A stretch of 37,707 nt of DNA, from assembly GCA_024687205.1 (NCBI GenBank), contig JAILES010000059.1, positions 1-37,707 on the forward strand, in the 5' to 3' direction. The notes below the pieces were generated by a model. It was not told where the DNA came from and did not search any database. It was given only the letters and a program-made list of their open reading frames with translations. Numbering within the stretch: the first letter of the stretch is position 1; every line of letters starts with the position of its first letter. Source of the stretch: Lachnospiraceae bacterium (GTDB lineage Bacteria > Bacillota > Clostridia > Lachnospirales > Lachnospiraceae). A program made the position numbers and the translations under genes. This document shows positions 23,176-30,674 of the stretch, in pieces.

Positions 23176-24480
23176 CTACACCTGTCTTTTTTGAAATCTG
23201 TTAATCCCATCTAAATAATTGCTCACAAATCGGGCACGTATTTTTAGTATATCCTTATATGTCAGTGTTTTCTTTTCCATAAGGCCGTCTACAATAGCAT
23301 CAAGAAAATCTCTGTTAGCTATCAGTATTCTCTTTGCCTCCTGATAATACTTATTCAGGCATTCGGTAATTCGCCTGTCTCTCATTTCTCTTGCATATTC
23401 AGAACCATCCGGTGTAGCATAAGAATCAAAACCGAAGGAGCATATATTATCTGCCAGTGATCTTACATCTTCGTAAGCATCTACAATATCAGTAAAACAG
23501 CCAACATCCACACGACCTTTTACTATCTCAGTAGCAGCTTTTCCGCCAAGTTCCCAGATAACTTCCTGTTCTTTCTCTTTAAAAGAATGTATCCGTTTAC
23601 TTCGTAGCGCACGGACCGTAACACCTTTTTTTCCATATCTGCTTCCGGATATAGAGATAAGCCCTACACTCCCCTCTTTGAAGGATTCCATTATGACTGC
23701 ATGTCCGGCTTCATGTATAGCAATCTCCTTTAAAGTTACTTCATCTTCTGTGTCTTCCGATTCCGGCACGGCATATATTTCCCGCAGACAGGCTTTCAGA
23801 ACATCCTCATGTATTATATGACTTCTCCCTTCATATCCTGCTAATATTCCCGCATCATTGATAACAGTTTCCACCGTGGCGCAGGAAAAACCTCCGATGA
23901 TCATTGCAATCTCTTCAACATCTATATTCCCGAGGCAATGCTTGCTTTCCAGATAATACTTCAGTATCTTGACTGCGTCCTCAGCACTCGGTTTTTCGAT
24001 CAGTATAATTTTGTCAAAACGTCCGGATCTGATCAGGGAATCCGGTAATGACCGGATATCATTCACAGTAGCAATTACCATTACACCGCAGTCTTTGCAG
24101 TCATCGATACATGCCTGGGTGACAACATATTCTTCCGCGTCTCTATGCATCCTGTCTTCGTTGGCAAACTTATCAAGATCATCCAGAAATACGATTGCAG
24201 GTGCATTTTCTCTTGCTTTCTCAAAAGTTGCCCTGATATGCTTTACAAAATCTCCATCCGGCATATTTTTACGGATCGTATAACTGTTACAGCCGCACTC
24301 CTCGATAAAGCAATGTGCAATTGTGGATTTACCGAGTCCGGGCTCTCCTTCCAAGAGTATTCCCATGGGAATTGATACTCCCAGCTTGATATATTTCTCT
24401 CTATTCTTCATAACATCACAGTATCGAAGAAGCTCCCTTTTCTGTTCCTGATAGCCGATTATCCTGTCAAATGCGCTCAT
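23176..24480 (-). CDS. Soluble FtsH-like AAA+ ATPase / M41 zinc peptidase
   Basis: 434 aa. The AAA+ module has Walker A GEPGLGKST (45-53), Walker B IVFLDD (96-101), sensor-1-like 'VIATVND' and the arginine finger region 'LIRSGRFD'. The peptidase domain has HEAGH (His256, Glu257, His260) and the third zinc ligand Asp331 in 'DVGCFTDI', matching the M41 layout. FtsH is about 600-650 aa with two N-terminal membrane helices; here the chain begins MSAFDRIIGYQEQKREL directly at the AAA+ domain, so it is soluble and lacks the periplasmic domain. It may degrade cytosolic substrates chosen by a partner. The start overlaps the stop of the 41-aa ORF (ATGA). Confidence 0.92.
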   Translation of the reverse strand: MSAFDRIIGYQEQKRELLRYCDVMKNREKYIKLGVSIPMGILLEGEPGLGKSTIAHCFIEECGCNSYTIRKNMPDGDFVKHIRATFEKARENAPAIVFLDDLDKFANEDRMHRDAEEYVVTQACIDDCKDCGVMVIATVNDIRSLPDSLIRSGRFDKIILIEKPSAEDAVKILKYYLESKHCLGNIDVEEIAMIIGGFSCATVETVINDAGILAGYEGRSHIIHEDVLKACLREIYAVPESEDTEDEVTLKEIAIHEAGHAVIMESFKEGSVGLISISGSRYGKKGVTVRALRSKRIHSFKEKEQEVIWELGGKAATEIVKGRVDVGCFTDIVDAYEDVRSLADNICSFGFDSYATPDGSEYAREMRDRRITECLNKYYQEAKRILIANRDFLDAIVDGLMEKKTLTYKDILKIRARFVSNYLDGINRFQKRQV

Positions 24481-24602
24481 GTTTCTTTACCTTCCTTTCT
24501 GTAATCTATAAACTTTGTTATCTCCTCTGCCAATGTTTTTTCATCCTTTCCGCGCTTCTTTCTCTGTTTTGTTGAGCCTATGTTATCAGAATCAATGTAC
24601 AT
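24477..24602 (-). CDS. Small charged protein, 41 aa, coupled to FtsH-like gene
   Basis: ATG 24602 opens MYIDSDNIGSTKQRKKRGKD, followed by EKTLAEEITKFIDYRKEGKE and a final T. It is strongly basic in the middle and predicted helical in the second half. Its stop overlaps the protease start (ATGA), and its start is 6 nt after the upstream stop codon. The run of seven A residues before the ATG gives no good ribosome binding site, so it relies on coupling from the 163-aa gene. Unrecognised; an adaptor or degradation tag for the protease is only a guess. Confidence 0.5.
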   Translation of the reverse strand: MYIDSDNIGSTKQRKKRGKDEKTLAEEITKFIDYRKEGKET

Positions 24603-24608
24603 TTTTTT

Positions 24609-25100
24609 TCACATAGGATCACAGACTGCCACTTGCTTTTTCCGCGTCAGATCATCAAGCTCTATCCCTGTCGGATGGCCTGCATCCTGCCTTAACTTCA
24701 AGCCAAAGCCGTATACTCCGTCAGTGAATATGAAACGGTGTGTCCCGTCTTCATCCGGCACAGCCATGACCTCAGCGGCGCAGACATCCATCATCGGAAA
24801 TATGATGTTTCCCGTAACATCCCTGCTCACAAGTTTTCTCATTTCTCTTACCAGCCCCTCACGGCTCCCGGAATTACCGCCGCCGTCCTTGGAAACATGA
24901 AGCTCATAGAAATACAGCTTAAGACTCTCAAGACTCATCGACAGCGGCCTGACAGAGCCGAAAAGCTCTGACACCGCAAGATACAGCGCGTATTCGTACT
25001 GATAGGTTTTTGTGAGCGGATTCTTATAGTGCCTGTCACCGCCTTTCCCGTTAGTATCAAGACTTACTTCTCTGTAGTTGGTAATCATTCTCTCTTCCAT
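24609..25100 (-). CDS. Hypothetical protein, 163 aa, first gene of protease operon
   Basis: A soluble protein with no motif I recognise. Charged and aromatic N-terminal region, central helical segment 'YALYLAVSELFGSVRPLSMS', then beta-rich C-terminal half ('GNIIFPMMDVCAAEVMAVPD', 'HRFIFTDGVYGFGLKLRQDA'). GAGGAG lies 8 nt before ATG 25100, preferred over the ATG four codons later. It is immediately followed by the 41-aa ORF and the FtsH-like gene, so it is a candidate substrate, adaptor or sensor of that protease. Confidence 0.75.
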   Translation of the reverse strand: MEERMITNYREVSLDTNGKGGDRHYKNPLTKTYQYEYALYLAVSELFGSVRPLSMSLESLKLYFYELHVSKDGGGNSGSREGLVREMRKLVSRDVTGNIIFPMMDVCAAEVMAVPDEDGTHRFIFTDGVYGFGLKLRQDAGHPTGIELDDLTRKKQVAVCDPM

Positions 25101-25161
25101 AAATCTATCTCCTCGTTTATCAATATTGTTACTCCTCTTCCGCAGATCCTTGGCACGCTCA

Positions 25162-25175
25162 CTGTCTCATGACAG
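25162..25175. promoter_or_regulatory. Inverted repeat before the protease operon
   Basis: CTGTC-TCAT-GACAG, 5-bp arms with a 4-nt centre. Its place in the leader or promoter of the 163-aa gene makes it a possible operator, for example for the WYL regulator of the same operon. Confidence 0.3.
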
Positions 25176-25256
25176 GTAATGGCGCTGCTTCCCCGGAACG
25201 GTTGCTGTCCCAAAGCGAAAGAGCGATATTCTGTTTTCAAGGTACAAAAACGCAAC

Positions 25257-25329
25257 AAAAAAAGCCGATATGTTCAGATTCAGCTTCAGGGCATAGTATA
25301 CCCGTCAACTAAATCCATACATATCGACT
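25257..25329 (-). terminator. Terminator of the NarL two-component operon
   Basis: On the minus strand AGTCGATATG and CATATCGGCT pair across about 47 nt (one G-U), with an inner GGGTAT/ATGCCC hairpin, and end in a run of seven T. It lies 164 nt after the response regulator stop. Confidence 0.6.
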
Positions 25330-25492
25330 CTTTTCTAAATTGTGGTCACCGAAAACGGTGATTGTGTGAATTATATATCGGCCGATTCAGAAAGTCAAGA
25401 GTATCCGTTCATATCATTTCTCCGCCGCCATTCATTCAGATCGATCTCAATTTTTACCAAATCCGATGAAGAATGCAATAAGAAGAATATAT

Positions 25493-26146
25493 TCACTCTC
25501 TGTGCCCGGTCCGGTCATCGTCGTGGACCACAAGCCCCAGAGCCTTGGCGTTTACGGCCAGCTCCAGTCTGTTGGAATAACCGGTCTTGTTCAGCATGTT
25601 CTGGATATGCCGCTTGACGGTAAAAAGTGAGATGTTGTACTTCTCCGCTATCTCTTCGTTAGAACGGTTGGTGGTAAGTTCCCTGAGCACTTCCAGTTCA
25701 CGCTCGGTAAGCGAAGACTTGCTGGCTTCACCGAGCATCGGATCCGGCTGCGAACCGGGATAAACGGACTCGCCCTTCATAGTGCGGTCCATGACCTCAA
25801 GCAATGACCTCTCGTCATATTCCTTGAACCAGAAGCTCTCGATACCGGCCTGCTTTGCTTTATCTATCCACTTGTATTCCGCAGTAGATGTTGCAAGTAT
25901 GATGCGTATCCCCGGATCGTTGTTCTTGATGGTCTCCGCGCAGGTCAGGCCGTCCAGTCCCTGCTTCATCATCACATCCATGATCACAAGATCAGCGCCC
26001 TCACGCCTGCAATACTCTACTGCCTGCTCGGCAGAAGAATAAGAAGCCACCAGCTCATAGTCTGCCGACATCCTTACATACATTTCGAAAAATCCGCGGG
26101 CCACGTACTGGTCGTCCGCTATCACTACTCTTGTCTTACCGCTCAT
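25493..26146 (-). CDS. NarL/FixJ-family response regulator
   Basis: 217 aa. The receiver domain has DD at 11-12, phospho-acceptor Asp57 ('ADLVIMDVMMKQGLDG') and Lys in 'FWFKEYDE'. A LuxR-type helix-turn-helix (about 145-210) has 'SSLTERELEVLRELTTNRSN' and 'LFTVKRHIQNMLNKTG'. It is the third gene after two membrane kinases, 87 nt from the second. A 7-bp hairpin (26163-26180) lies just before its GGGAG ribosome binding site. Last gene of the operon. Confidence 0.93.
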   Translation of the reverse strand: MSGKTRVVIADDQYVARGFFEMYVRMSADYELVASYSSAEQAVEYCRREGADLVIMDVMMKQGLDGLTCAETIKNNDPGIRIILATSTAEYKWIDKAKQAGIESFWFKEYDERSLLEVMDRTMKGESVYPGSQPDPMLGEASKSSLTERELEVLRELTTNRSNEEIAEKYNISLFTVKRHIQNMLNKTGYSNRLELAVNAKALGLVVHDDDRTGHRE

Positions 26147-26162
26147 ACTTAACTCCCGCCGG

Positions 26163-26180
26163 AGAGGAATCCCTTCCTCT
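26163..26180 (-). promoter_or_regulatory. Intercistronic hairpin before the NarL regulator
   Basis: AGAGGAA-GGGA-TTCCTCT on the minus strand, a perfect 7-bp stem ending 7 nt before the GGGAG site of the regulator gene. It may set the protein ratio of kinase to regulator by shielding mRNA or the start site. Confidence 0.45.
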
Positions 26181-26233
26181 TCTACACCTGTTAAGTCAGA
26201 TTCTACCTCTTTTGCTCTCTTTCCGCATCACCC

Positions 26234-27478
26234 TCAAGAACCATTTTTGAGATTTATCTGAAGTGTGAAGGGCGCGGTACTTAAGATCTCCATCGCTCCG
26301 CCGCTGTTTTCCACCAGCCTGCGGAGCGATGCAAGGCCGCCGGATTCGGATATCTTCTTTTCCGCGGGTTCACCGTTGCTCACAACCCTGATTGAAAGGC
26401 CGCCGTCCTTCTCTTCGGTAGTTGCATCCAGCCTGTCTCCGTTCGCGTGCTTTCTGGTATTGGTCGCACACTCGTTAACGGCAACCGCAAGTATATTCCT
26501 TGCGGTGCCTTCAGCCGGTATCACTCCGCTCAAGCCCACCTTCACGCCAATGGTTCTCGCCATCTCCATAGCTTCAGTCAGCGGATCACGTCCCGTATCA
26601 TCTTCTTCATATTCACGCAGCAGCGAGGCATTGGTTATCTGCAGGATATTAAGCAGTGCCGCCTCATCCACCGCATCCGGATGATCCATGTATCTGCGGC
26701 TGGCCAGAAGTACATGCCCGGTTTCATTATGCACCTGCATCCTGGCATTCAGCAGTTCCTGTGAGATGATCAGCTGTTCTGCGGTGCGGTTATAAATCTC
26801 AAGACGGTTTTTGATCTCTTTGAGCTTTTTGTTCTTGCCCTTCAGTTCCTCGTTTACCGTGGCCTGCGCCGTTATATCCGTGGCTGTCAGCTGCAGATAA
26901 TCCTTCCCGCCTTCATTTATCTTCTCCTGCGAAAACTGCCAGGTCCTCTTTCCTTCGTTATAAACCGTCTCCTTCGGGAGCACATTTATATTCCGGATAT
27001 TCCTGCCGCTCTTATGTCCCGCTATCGTATTCATCATCAGGTTCGCCAGTACCACGCTCCCGTCCTCTTCGGCGAATGCGACCCCCGCCGGAAGCAGGTC
27101 TATGGTCTCCTTCACCGCCCAATAGGACAGCTTCTCCCTGCGGTATTTAAAAAGCCTTAAGAATCCGAATACCGCGAAACAAACGCCGAATACTTCAAAC
27201 GCTATCATCAATGCAAGCGGCAGTTCCCGGAAGGCCATAGTATATGCAGGCCAGGTCCGCGGCTTTTCCGCTTCCCCGTAATGGAAGATGGTATCAAGCA
27301 CAAGGAAGAAAACCATAAACTCCGTCGCAAAACATATTCTGTTTCCTATATTCATCCTGCTTTTCTTATCAAGCCCCGTAAATGCCAGCATCAGATATCC
27401 CTGCAGCAACAGCAGTATCATAAGTCCGACTATCAGTATCTCCCGCAGGAAAGTCTGCATGGCTTCAAGTATCGTCAT
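26234..27478 (-). CDS. Membrane sensor histidine kinase (noncanonical)
   Basis: 414 aa. Three transmembrane helices (about 13-33, 50-65, 87-110), a PAS-like domain (about 122-205), a coiled-coil linker (205-245), the probable phospho-accepting His250 in 'ARMQVHNETGHVLLASRRYM', and an ATP-binding domain. The N box is 'AVNECATNTRKHANG', G1 is reduced to 'VSNGEP' (Asp of DxGxG absent) and G2 is 'ESGGLASLRRLVE'. This resembles NarX/DesK-type kinases that partner LuxR-type regulators. Its ATG overlaps the stop of the 549-aa kinase by 4 nt. Confidence 0.85.
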   Translation of the reverse strand: MTILEAMQTFLREILIVGLMILLLLQGYLMLAFTGLDKKSRMNIGNRICFATEFMVFFLVLDTIFHYGEAEKPRTWPAYTMAFRELPLALMIAFEVFGVCFAVFGFLRLFKYRREKLSYWAVKETIDLLPAGVAFAEEDGSVVLANLMMNTIAGHKSGRNIRNINVLPKETVYNEGKRTWQFSQEKINEGGKDYLQLTATDITAQATVNEELKGKNKKLKEIKNRLEIYNRTAEQLIISQELLNARMQVHNETGHVLLASRRYMDHPDAVDEAALLNILQITNASLLREYEEDDTGRDPLTEAMEMARTIGVKVGLSGVIPAEGTARNILAVAVNECATNTRKHANGDRLDATTEEKDGGLSIRVVSNGEPAEKKISESGGLASLRRLVENSGGAMEILSTAPFTLQINLKNGS

Positions 27479-29124
27479 ACCGTCTCACCTCCCATCGGAA
27501 TGCGAAGAGTGATATACAGTATGTCATCGCTCGTATTTGTTTCAAGATATGCAGGTACTTCCGTGGCAGGAAGCTTTTTAATATCGCAGGCAAGCTTCAG
27601 TCCATCCGGTGCAAATGATACCATCAGAAGCTTTGCTTCACCTATCATCGCCTCCACCAGTATCTCAAAACTGTCATACAATGCGATCAGTGCTTCTGCC
27701 GGAAGGAGCGTATCGCTGCCGCCTTCCTCTACCGAGGTCTTCAGTCCCATATAGGACAGATACCTGCCGGATTCCGAGACTGCAAGATACAGTTCGTTCA
27801 TGCTTATCTTATCCGCTTCGGAAGCAAGCAGCAGGAAATTGGTCTTTCGCTTAACATAGGCATTGAGTACTGATACATATGCGATACCTTCCCGGAAATC
27901 CGGATCTCCGGGTTTAATGTCATTAAGCATATCCCTTATCCGCGTCTGGTAAGGATACATCTTCTCGGCTATGTCATGATAGATATGATGACGTGAGGAG
28001 ACATACGCGTTTTCTTCCTTCTGTTTATTCTCGTATTCTATGAGCGTATTCTCGCTCTCCAGCAGCTCGTTGGCTTCCTTCAGCATTTCATTGGCACGGA
28101 TCACCTCACTCTCATCTTCTATCCAGAAAGCGAAGCCTCCGTTTATGCTCTTACCCGAAAGCTTATGATCTTCTTCGATATAAACAGGCGCCTTCAAGGC
28201 TTCTTCCAATTGCTTACGCTTCGTATCCATGCCGCCCGCCGAACGGTATACCGGCTCAAATTCTTTATCCGTTATCATCACCGGCATAGGAAGCTTCGAG
28301 AAAAATCCCGAATAATTTTCATTATACGGTATAAGTCTTTTGCGTATGCAGATCTCGAATATCGCAATGATACTGAAGATGTTGAGTTCCGGTGTTTCCC
28401 AGGGCGGGATGAACTCAAACAGTCTTTTTAAATTGTGAAGCTGCAACAGCAGCATCCATATAACAATGACCGCTATTACCTGGAGCATGGTCTTCTTATC
28501 ATGCCCGCGTCCGCATTCTTTAAGCAGTATGGCAACACCGATTATTATAGAGAGTATGATCCAGGCATAGATCAGATAGAAAAGAAAAGTGTAGGTATAG
28601 GTTCCGCCGCTTCCTATCAGCACAAGGGTATCGGGCTTCGGCACGAATACTCCGTGGTGCAGATCGTTGGTCATGACCACCGTCGCAAGTAATACCGCAG
28701 GTATCAGAAGCAGGCGTTCGTTAAATCTCGTATTTGCTCCCTTGCCGCTCCTTACGCATACCATCATAAAAAGCGTGGGCATCAGTATCATCGGTACGTA
28801 GTAAGCATACCATCCGTATCTTAAACCTGTGGGAGAATCTGTGATCCTGTACCTGAAAGCACGCAGGCACATATACAGTATCATAAGTACTGCCGCCGCA
28901 AACATGTAATTGCGGGATCTTGACGGCAACAGTCTTGTGCGGATGCTGATGATCCAGAACAGCAGGAGCAGCGGATAAACTATCAGCATCACACAGAATA
29001 TAAAGGTAACAAGAGAATAATCCGGATCCGGCACGTTGTGAAAAACATCTTCCAGTACGTGTACCAGGCCGGCAGAAACGAATACCAGTATGAACAATAA
29101 TGTGTTTTTCTTCTGTACGGACAT
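27475..29124 (-). CDS. 7TM sensor with degenerate kinase domain
   Basis: 549 aa. Seven hydrophobic helices in residues 8-260 match the 7TM sensor region of some histidine kinases. A PAS-like segment (270-345) and coiled coil (340-375) follow, then a candidate phosphorylation motif 'HHIYHDIAEKMYPYQ' (His383). The C-terminal region (about 440-549) has a poorly conserved N-box-like helix and ends with the strand 'ILYITLRIPMGG' seen in HATPase domains, but no G1 or G2 glycine box is present. It is therefore probably a sensor or pseudokinase acting with the downstream kinase. A TAGGA site lies 9 nt before the ATG. Confidence 0.82.
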   Translation of the reverse strand: MSVQKKNTLLFILVFVSAGLVHVLEDVFHNVPDPDYSLVTFIFCVMLIVYPLLLLFWIISIRTRLLPSRSRNYMFAAAVLMILYMCLRAFRYRITDSPTGLRYGWYAYYVPMILMPTLFMMVCVRSGKGANTRFNERLLLIPAVLLATVVMTNDLHHGVFVPKPDTLVLIGSGGTYTYTFLFYLIYAWIILSIIIGVAILLKECGRGHDKKTMLQVIAVIVIWMLLLQLHNLKRLFEFIPPWETPELNIFSIIAIFEICIRKRLIPYNENYSGFFSKLPMPVMITDKEFEPVYRSAGGMDTKRKQLEEALKAPVYIEEDHKLSGKSINGGFAFWIEDESEVIRANEMLKEANELLESENTLIEYENKQKEENAYVSSRHHIYHDIAEKMYPYQTRIRDMLNDIKPGDPDFREGIAYVSVLNAYVKRKTNFLLLASEADKISMNELYLAVSESGRYLSYMGLKTSVEEGGSDTLLPAEALIALYDSFEILVEAMIGEAKLLMVSFAPDGLKLACDIKKLPATEVPAYLETNTSDDILYITLRIPMGGETV

Positions 29125-29135
29125 TCGGAAAAATC

Positions 29136-29312
29136 CTATAACTGTTCAAGTACCTTTTTTATCTCAGCTTCATTATCATAGATATAACGGATACGTTTAA
29201 GGGTATTCTTAACTTCTGATATACCCATATCCCTTTCCTGCTCATCAGCGCTCTTTCCGAGAGCCCTGCCTATATTATACTCCAGCCATTGTTTTATTAT
29301 CTGTCGCGTTCC
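29136..29312 (-). pseudogene. Startless protein-like ORF before the 7TM kinase
   Basis: A 59-codon open frame whose C-terminal part reads like a helical protein (ALGKSADEQERDMGISEVKN, TLKRIRYIYDNEAEIKKVLE, QL-stop). There is no ATG in the first half; the first Met (29228, AGGAAAGGG upstream) gives only 30 aa. It overlaps the end of the Nudix gene in another frame. It is probably the 3' remnant of a lost gene, though a real 30-aa ORF is possible. Confidence 0.3.
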
Positions 29313-29779
29313 TCAATAATGTGCAGTATGTTATTACTGCCCAGTATCTCTTCTATACGTTCGGGTATGAAAGAAGGCTTAATGTCTGCTTCTTTTGCTT
29401 CCTGCACCGTAAGCCAGCACAGTTCTTCACCTTCATCATTTACTTCTTTTTTCACGCTGCCCTCTTCCATCCGAAGGATGTAATAAAACTCAAGAACGTG
29501 ACAATCCATGCCGTCAAATATACCGTCTTTTCCTTTAAAGAAATTCTCCGTCACAACAGCAAGGCGTTCTGCACGGGCTGTTATCCCGGCCTCTTCACGT
29601 ACCTCTCTTATGATGCAGTCTTCCGAGGTCTCACCCAGTTGCACCGCTCCGCCTATCATATAGTAATATCCGCCGAATCTGCTTTTGACAAACAAAAGCT
29701 TACCGTCATGAAGGATAAAAGCACCGGTGCGGTAACGAAACCAGTTATTCCCTTTTGAAAAACAACAATCTTCTTTCAT
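29297..29779 (-). CDS. Nudix hydrolase
   Basis: 160 aa. The Nudix box 'GGAVQLGETSEDCIIREV' plus REEAG is intact with the metal-binding REVREE. The N-terminus 'NNWFRYRTGAFILHDGKLLF' and the C-terminal 'SFIPERIEEILGSNNILHII' resemble the group acting on (d)NTPs or mutT-like substrates. No substrate can be assigned. It lies 16 nt after the adenylyltransferase-like gene; the two genes and the metallophosphoesterase probably form one operon. Confidence 0.88.
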   Translation of the reverse strand: MKEDCCFSKGNNWFRYRTGAFILHDGKLLFVKSRFGGYYYMIGGAVQLGETSEDCIIREVREEAGITARAERLAVVTENFFKGKDGIFDGMDCHVLEFYYILRMEEGSVKKEVNDEGEELCWLTVQEAKEADIKPSFIPERIEEILGSNNILHIIEERDR

Positions 29780-29795
29780 AAGATGCTCTCCTCAC

Positions 29796-30674
29796 TCAGA
29801 CTTCTGTCGCTTCTTCTGCCCACTTCAGATATGAATAGCTGTTCTCTGCCTCTGTGGCATTATATTTAAACCCGTTCTTTTCAGCCACCCATTCGGCTGT
29901 CTCGCGGAACAATCCGCACATGATATCAACAGCTTTCCGGATCTCGCCGACATCACTGCCGCAAAATGTGGCCAGATAAGCTTCCCACTCCTTCTCGCTA
30001 AGCCATTTGTACATGTACTTTCCCGACTTTCCGATACTTACGCTGTAATCGCTAAGTATACCGATCTTCCAGGATAATAATAACTCAAGCTGTTTCCTGA
30101 CCACAAAATTCAGCATATCCAGAACGTAAGTCACTTCCCTGCGCCAAAGTCCTTTTGCCACATTATTAAGACACCACCAGAACTCGTTGCAGGCAGATGC
30201 ATATTCTTCTTCAGTCGGCTTTCTTACACGATGTGTCTGATCAGAAGTCTCCGGTATATCCGGCAGGATGCCGTCCTTATCAAGCAGGATAACGCACAGA
30301 CTGTCCTCCAGGACGTTTTCCTTTGCATGCTCTATGGTTTTGACCGTCAGGTCCATTCTGTTTCCATCCTTAAACAGCATCAGCCAGCCATAGGAATTTT
30401 CCTTATCACTCGGATAAAAGGGAGATTCATCCGGATACTGCATGATCAGTATATCCCCGAATCGCTCCGGCCATCCCTTATCATTGATAAAGGATCCTGT
30501 TTCCTCCACGACATATACTATGTCATAATCCTGAAACATATCCTTCGGCGCATTGGGATTTGTCCTGGATCCGTTCATATAGACTGCACGTATCCGTTCG
30601 TCATTCTGAGCCGTACCGATGATCAGCTCCATCATTTCTTTTTCACTTCGCATATTCTCTGTTCCATATTTCAT
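29796..30674 (-). CDS. Aminoglycoside 6-adenylyltransferase-like (AadE/ANT(6))
   Basis: 292 aa. The nucleotidyltransferase motif 'AVYMNGSRTNPNAPKDMFQD' then YDIVYVV gives GS...DxD-type metal ligands, and a third acidic strand is 'GNRMDLTVK', as in AadE, which adenylates streptomycin at the 6-OH. The helical C-terminal half 'LNNVAKGLWRREVTYVLDML' is also typical. I use ATG 30674 (GGGAG at 7 nt), overlapping the metallophosphoesterase stop by 32 nt; ATG 30653 (MRSEKEMMEL) matches the usual AadE start and is an alternative. Chromosomal homologues do not always confer resistance. Confidence 0.87.
   Translation of the reverse strand: MKYGTENMRSEKEMMELIIGTAQNDERIRAVYMNGSRTNPNAPKDMFQDYDIVYVVEETGSFINDKGWPERFGDILIMQYPDESPFYPSDKENSYGWLMLFKDGNRMDLTVKTIEHAKENVLEDSLCVILLDKDGILPDIPETSDQTHRVRKPTEEEYASACNEFWWCLNNVAKGLWRREVTYVLDMLNFVVRKQLELLLSWKIGILSDYSVSIGKSGKYMYKWLSEKEWEAYLATFCGSDVGEIRKAVDIMCGLFRETAEWVAEKNGFKYNATEAENSYSYLKWAEEATEV

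Larger units (their letters stand above)
25101..25492. other. 392-nt intergenic region
   Basis: No gene is supported here. It holds the terminator of the NarL operon (25257-25329), a short perfect hairpin TCACCG-AAAA-CGGTGA (25345-25360), an inverted repeat CTGTC-TCAT-GACAG (25162-25175) about 62 nt before the 163-aa gene, and an ITS-like sequence (25223-25246). I cannot identify the promoter of the protease operon with confidence. Confidence 0.6.

Noticed and set aside
25345..25360. TCACCG-AAAA-CGGTGA hairpin as a terminator
   Set aside because: No T run follows on either strand.
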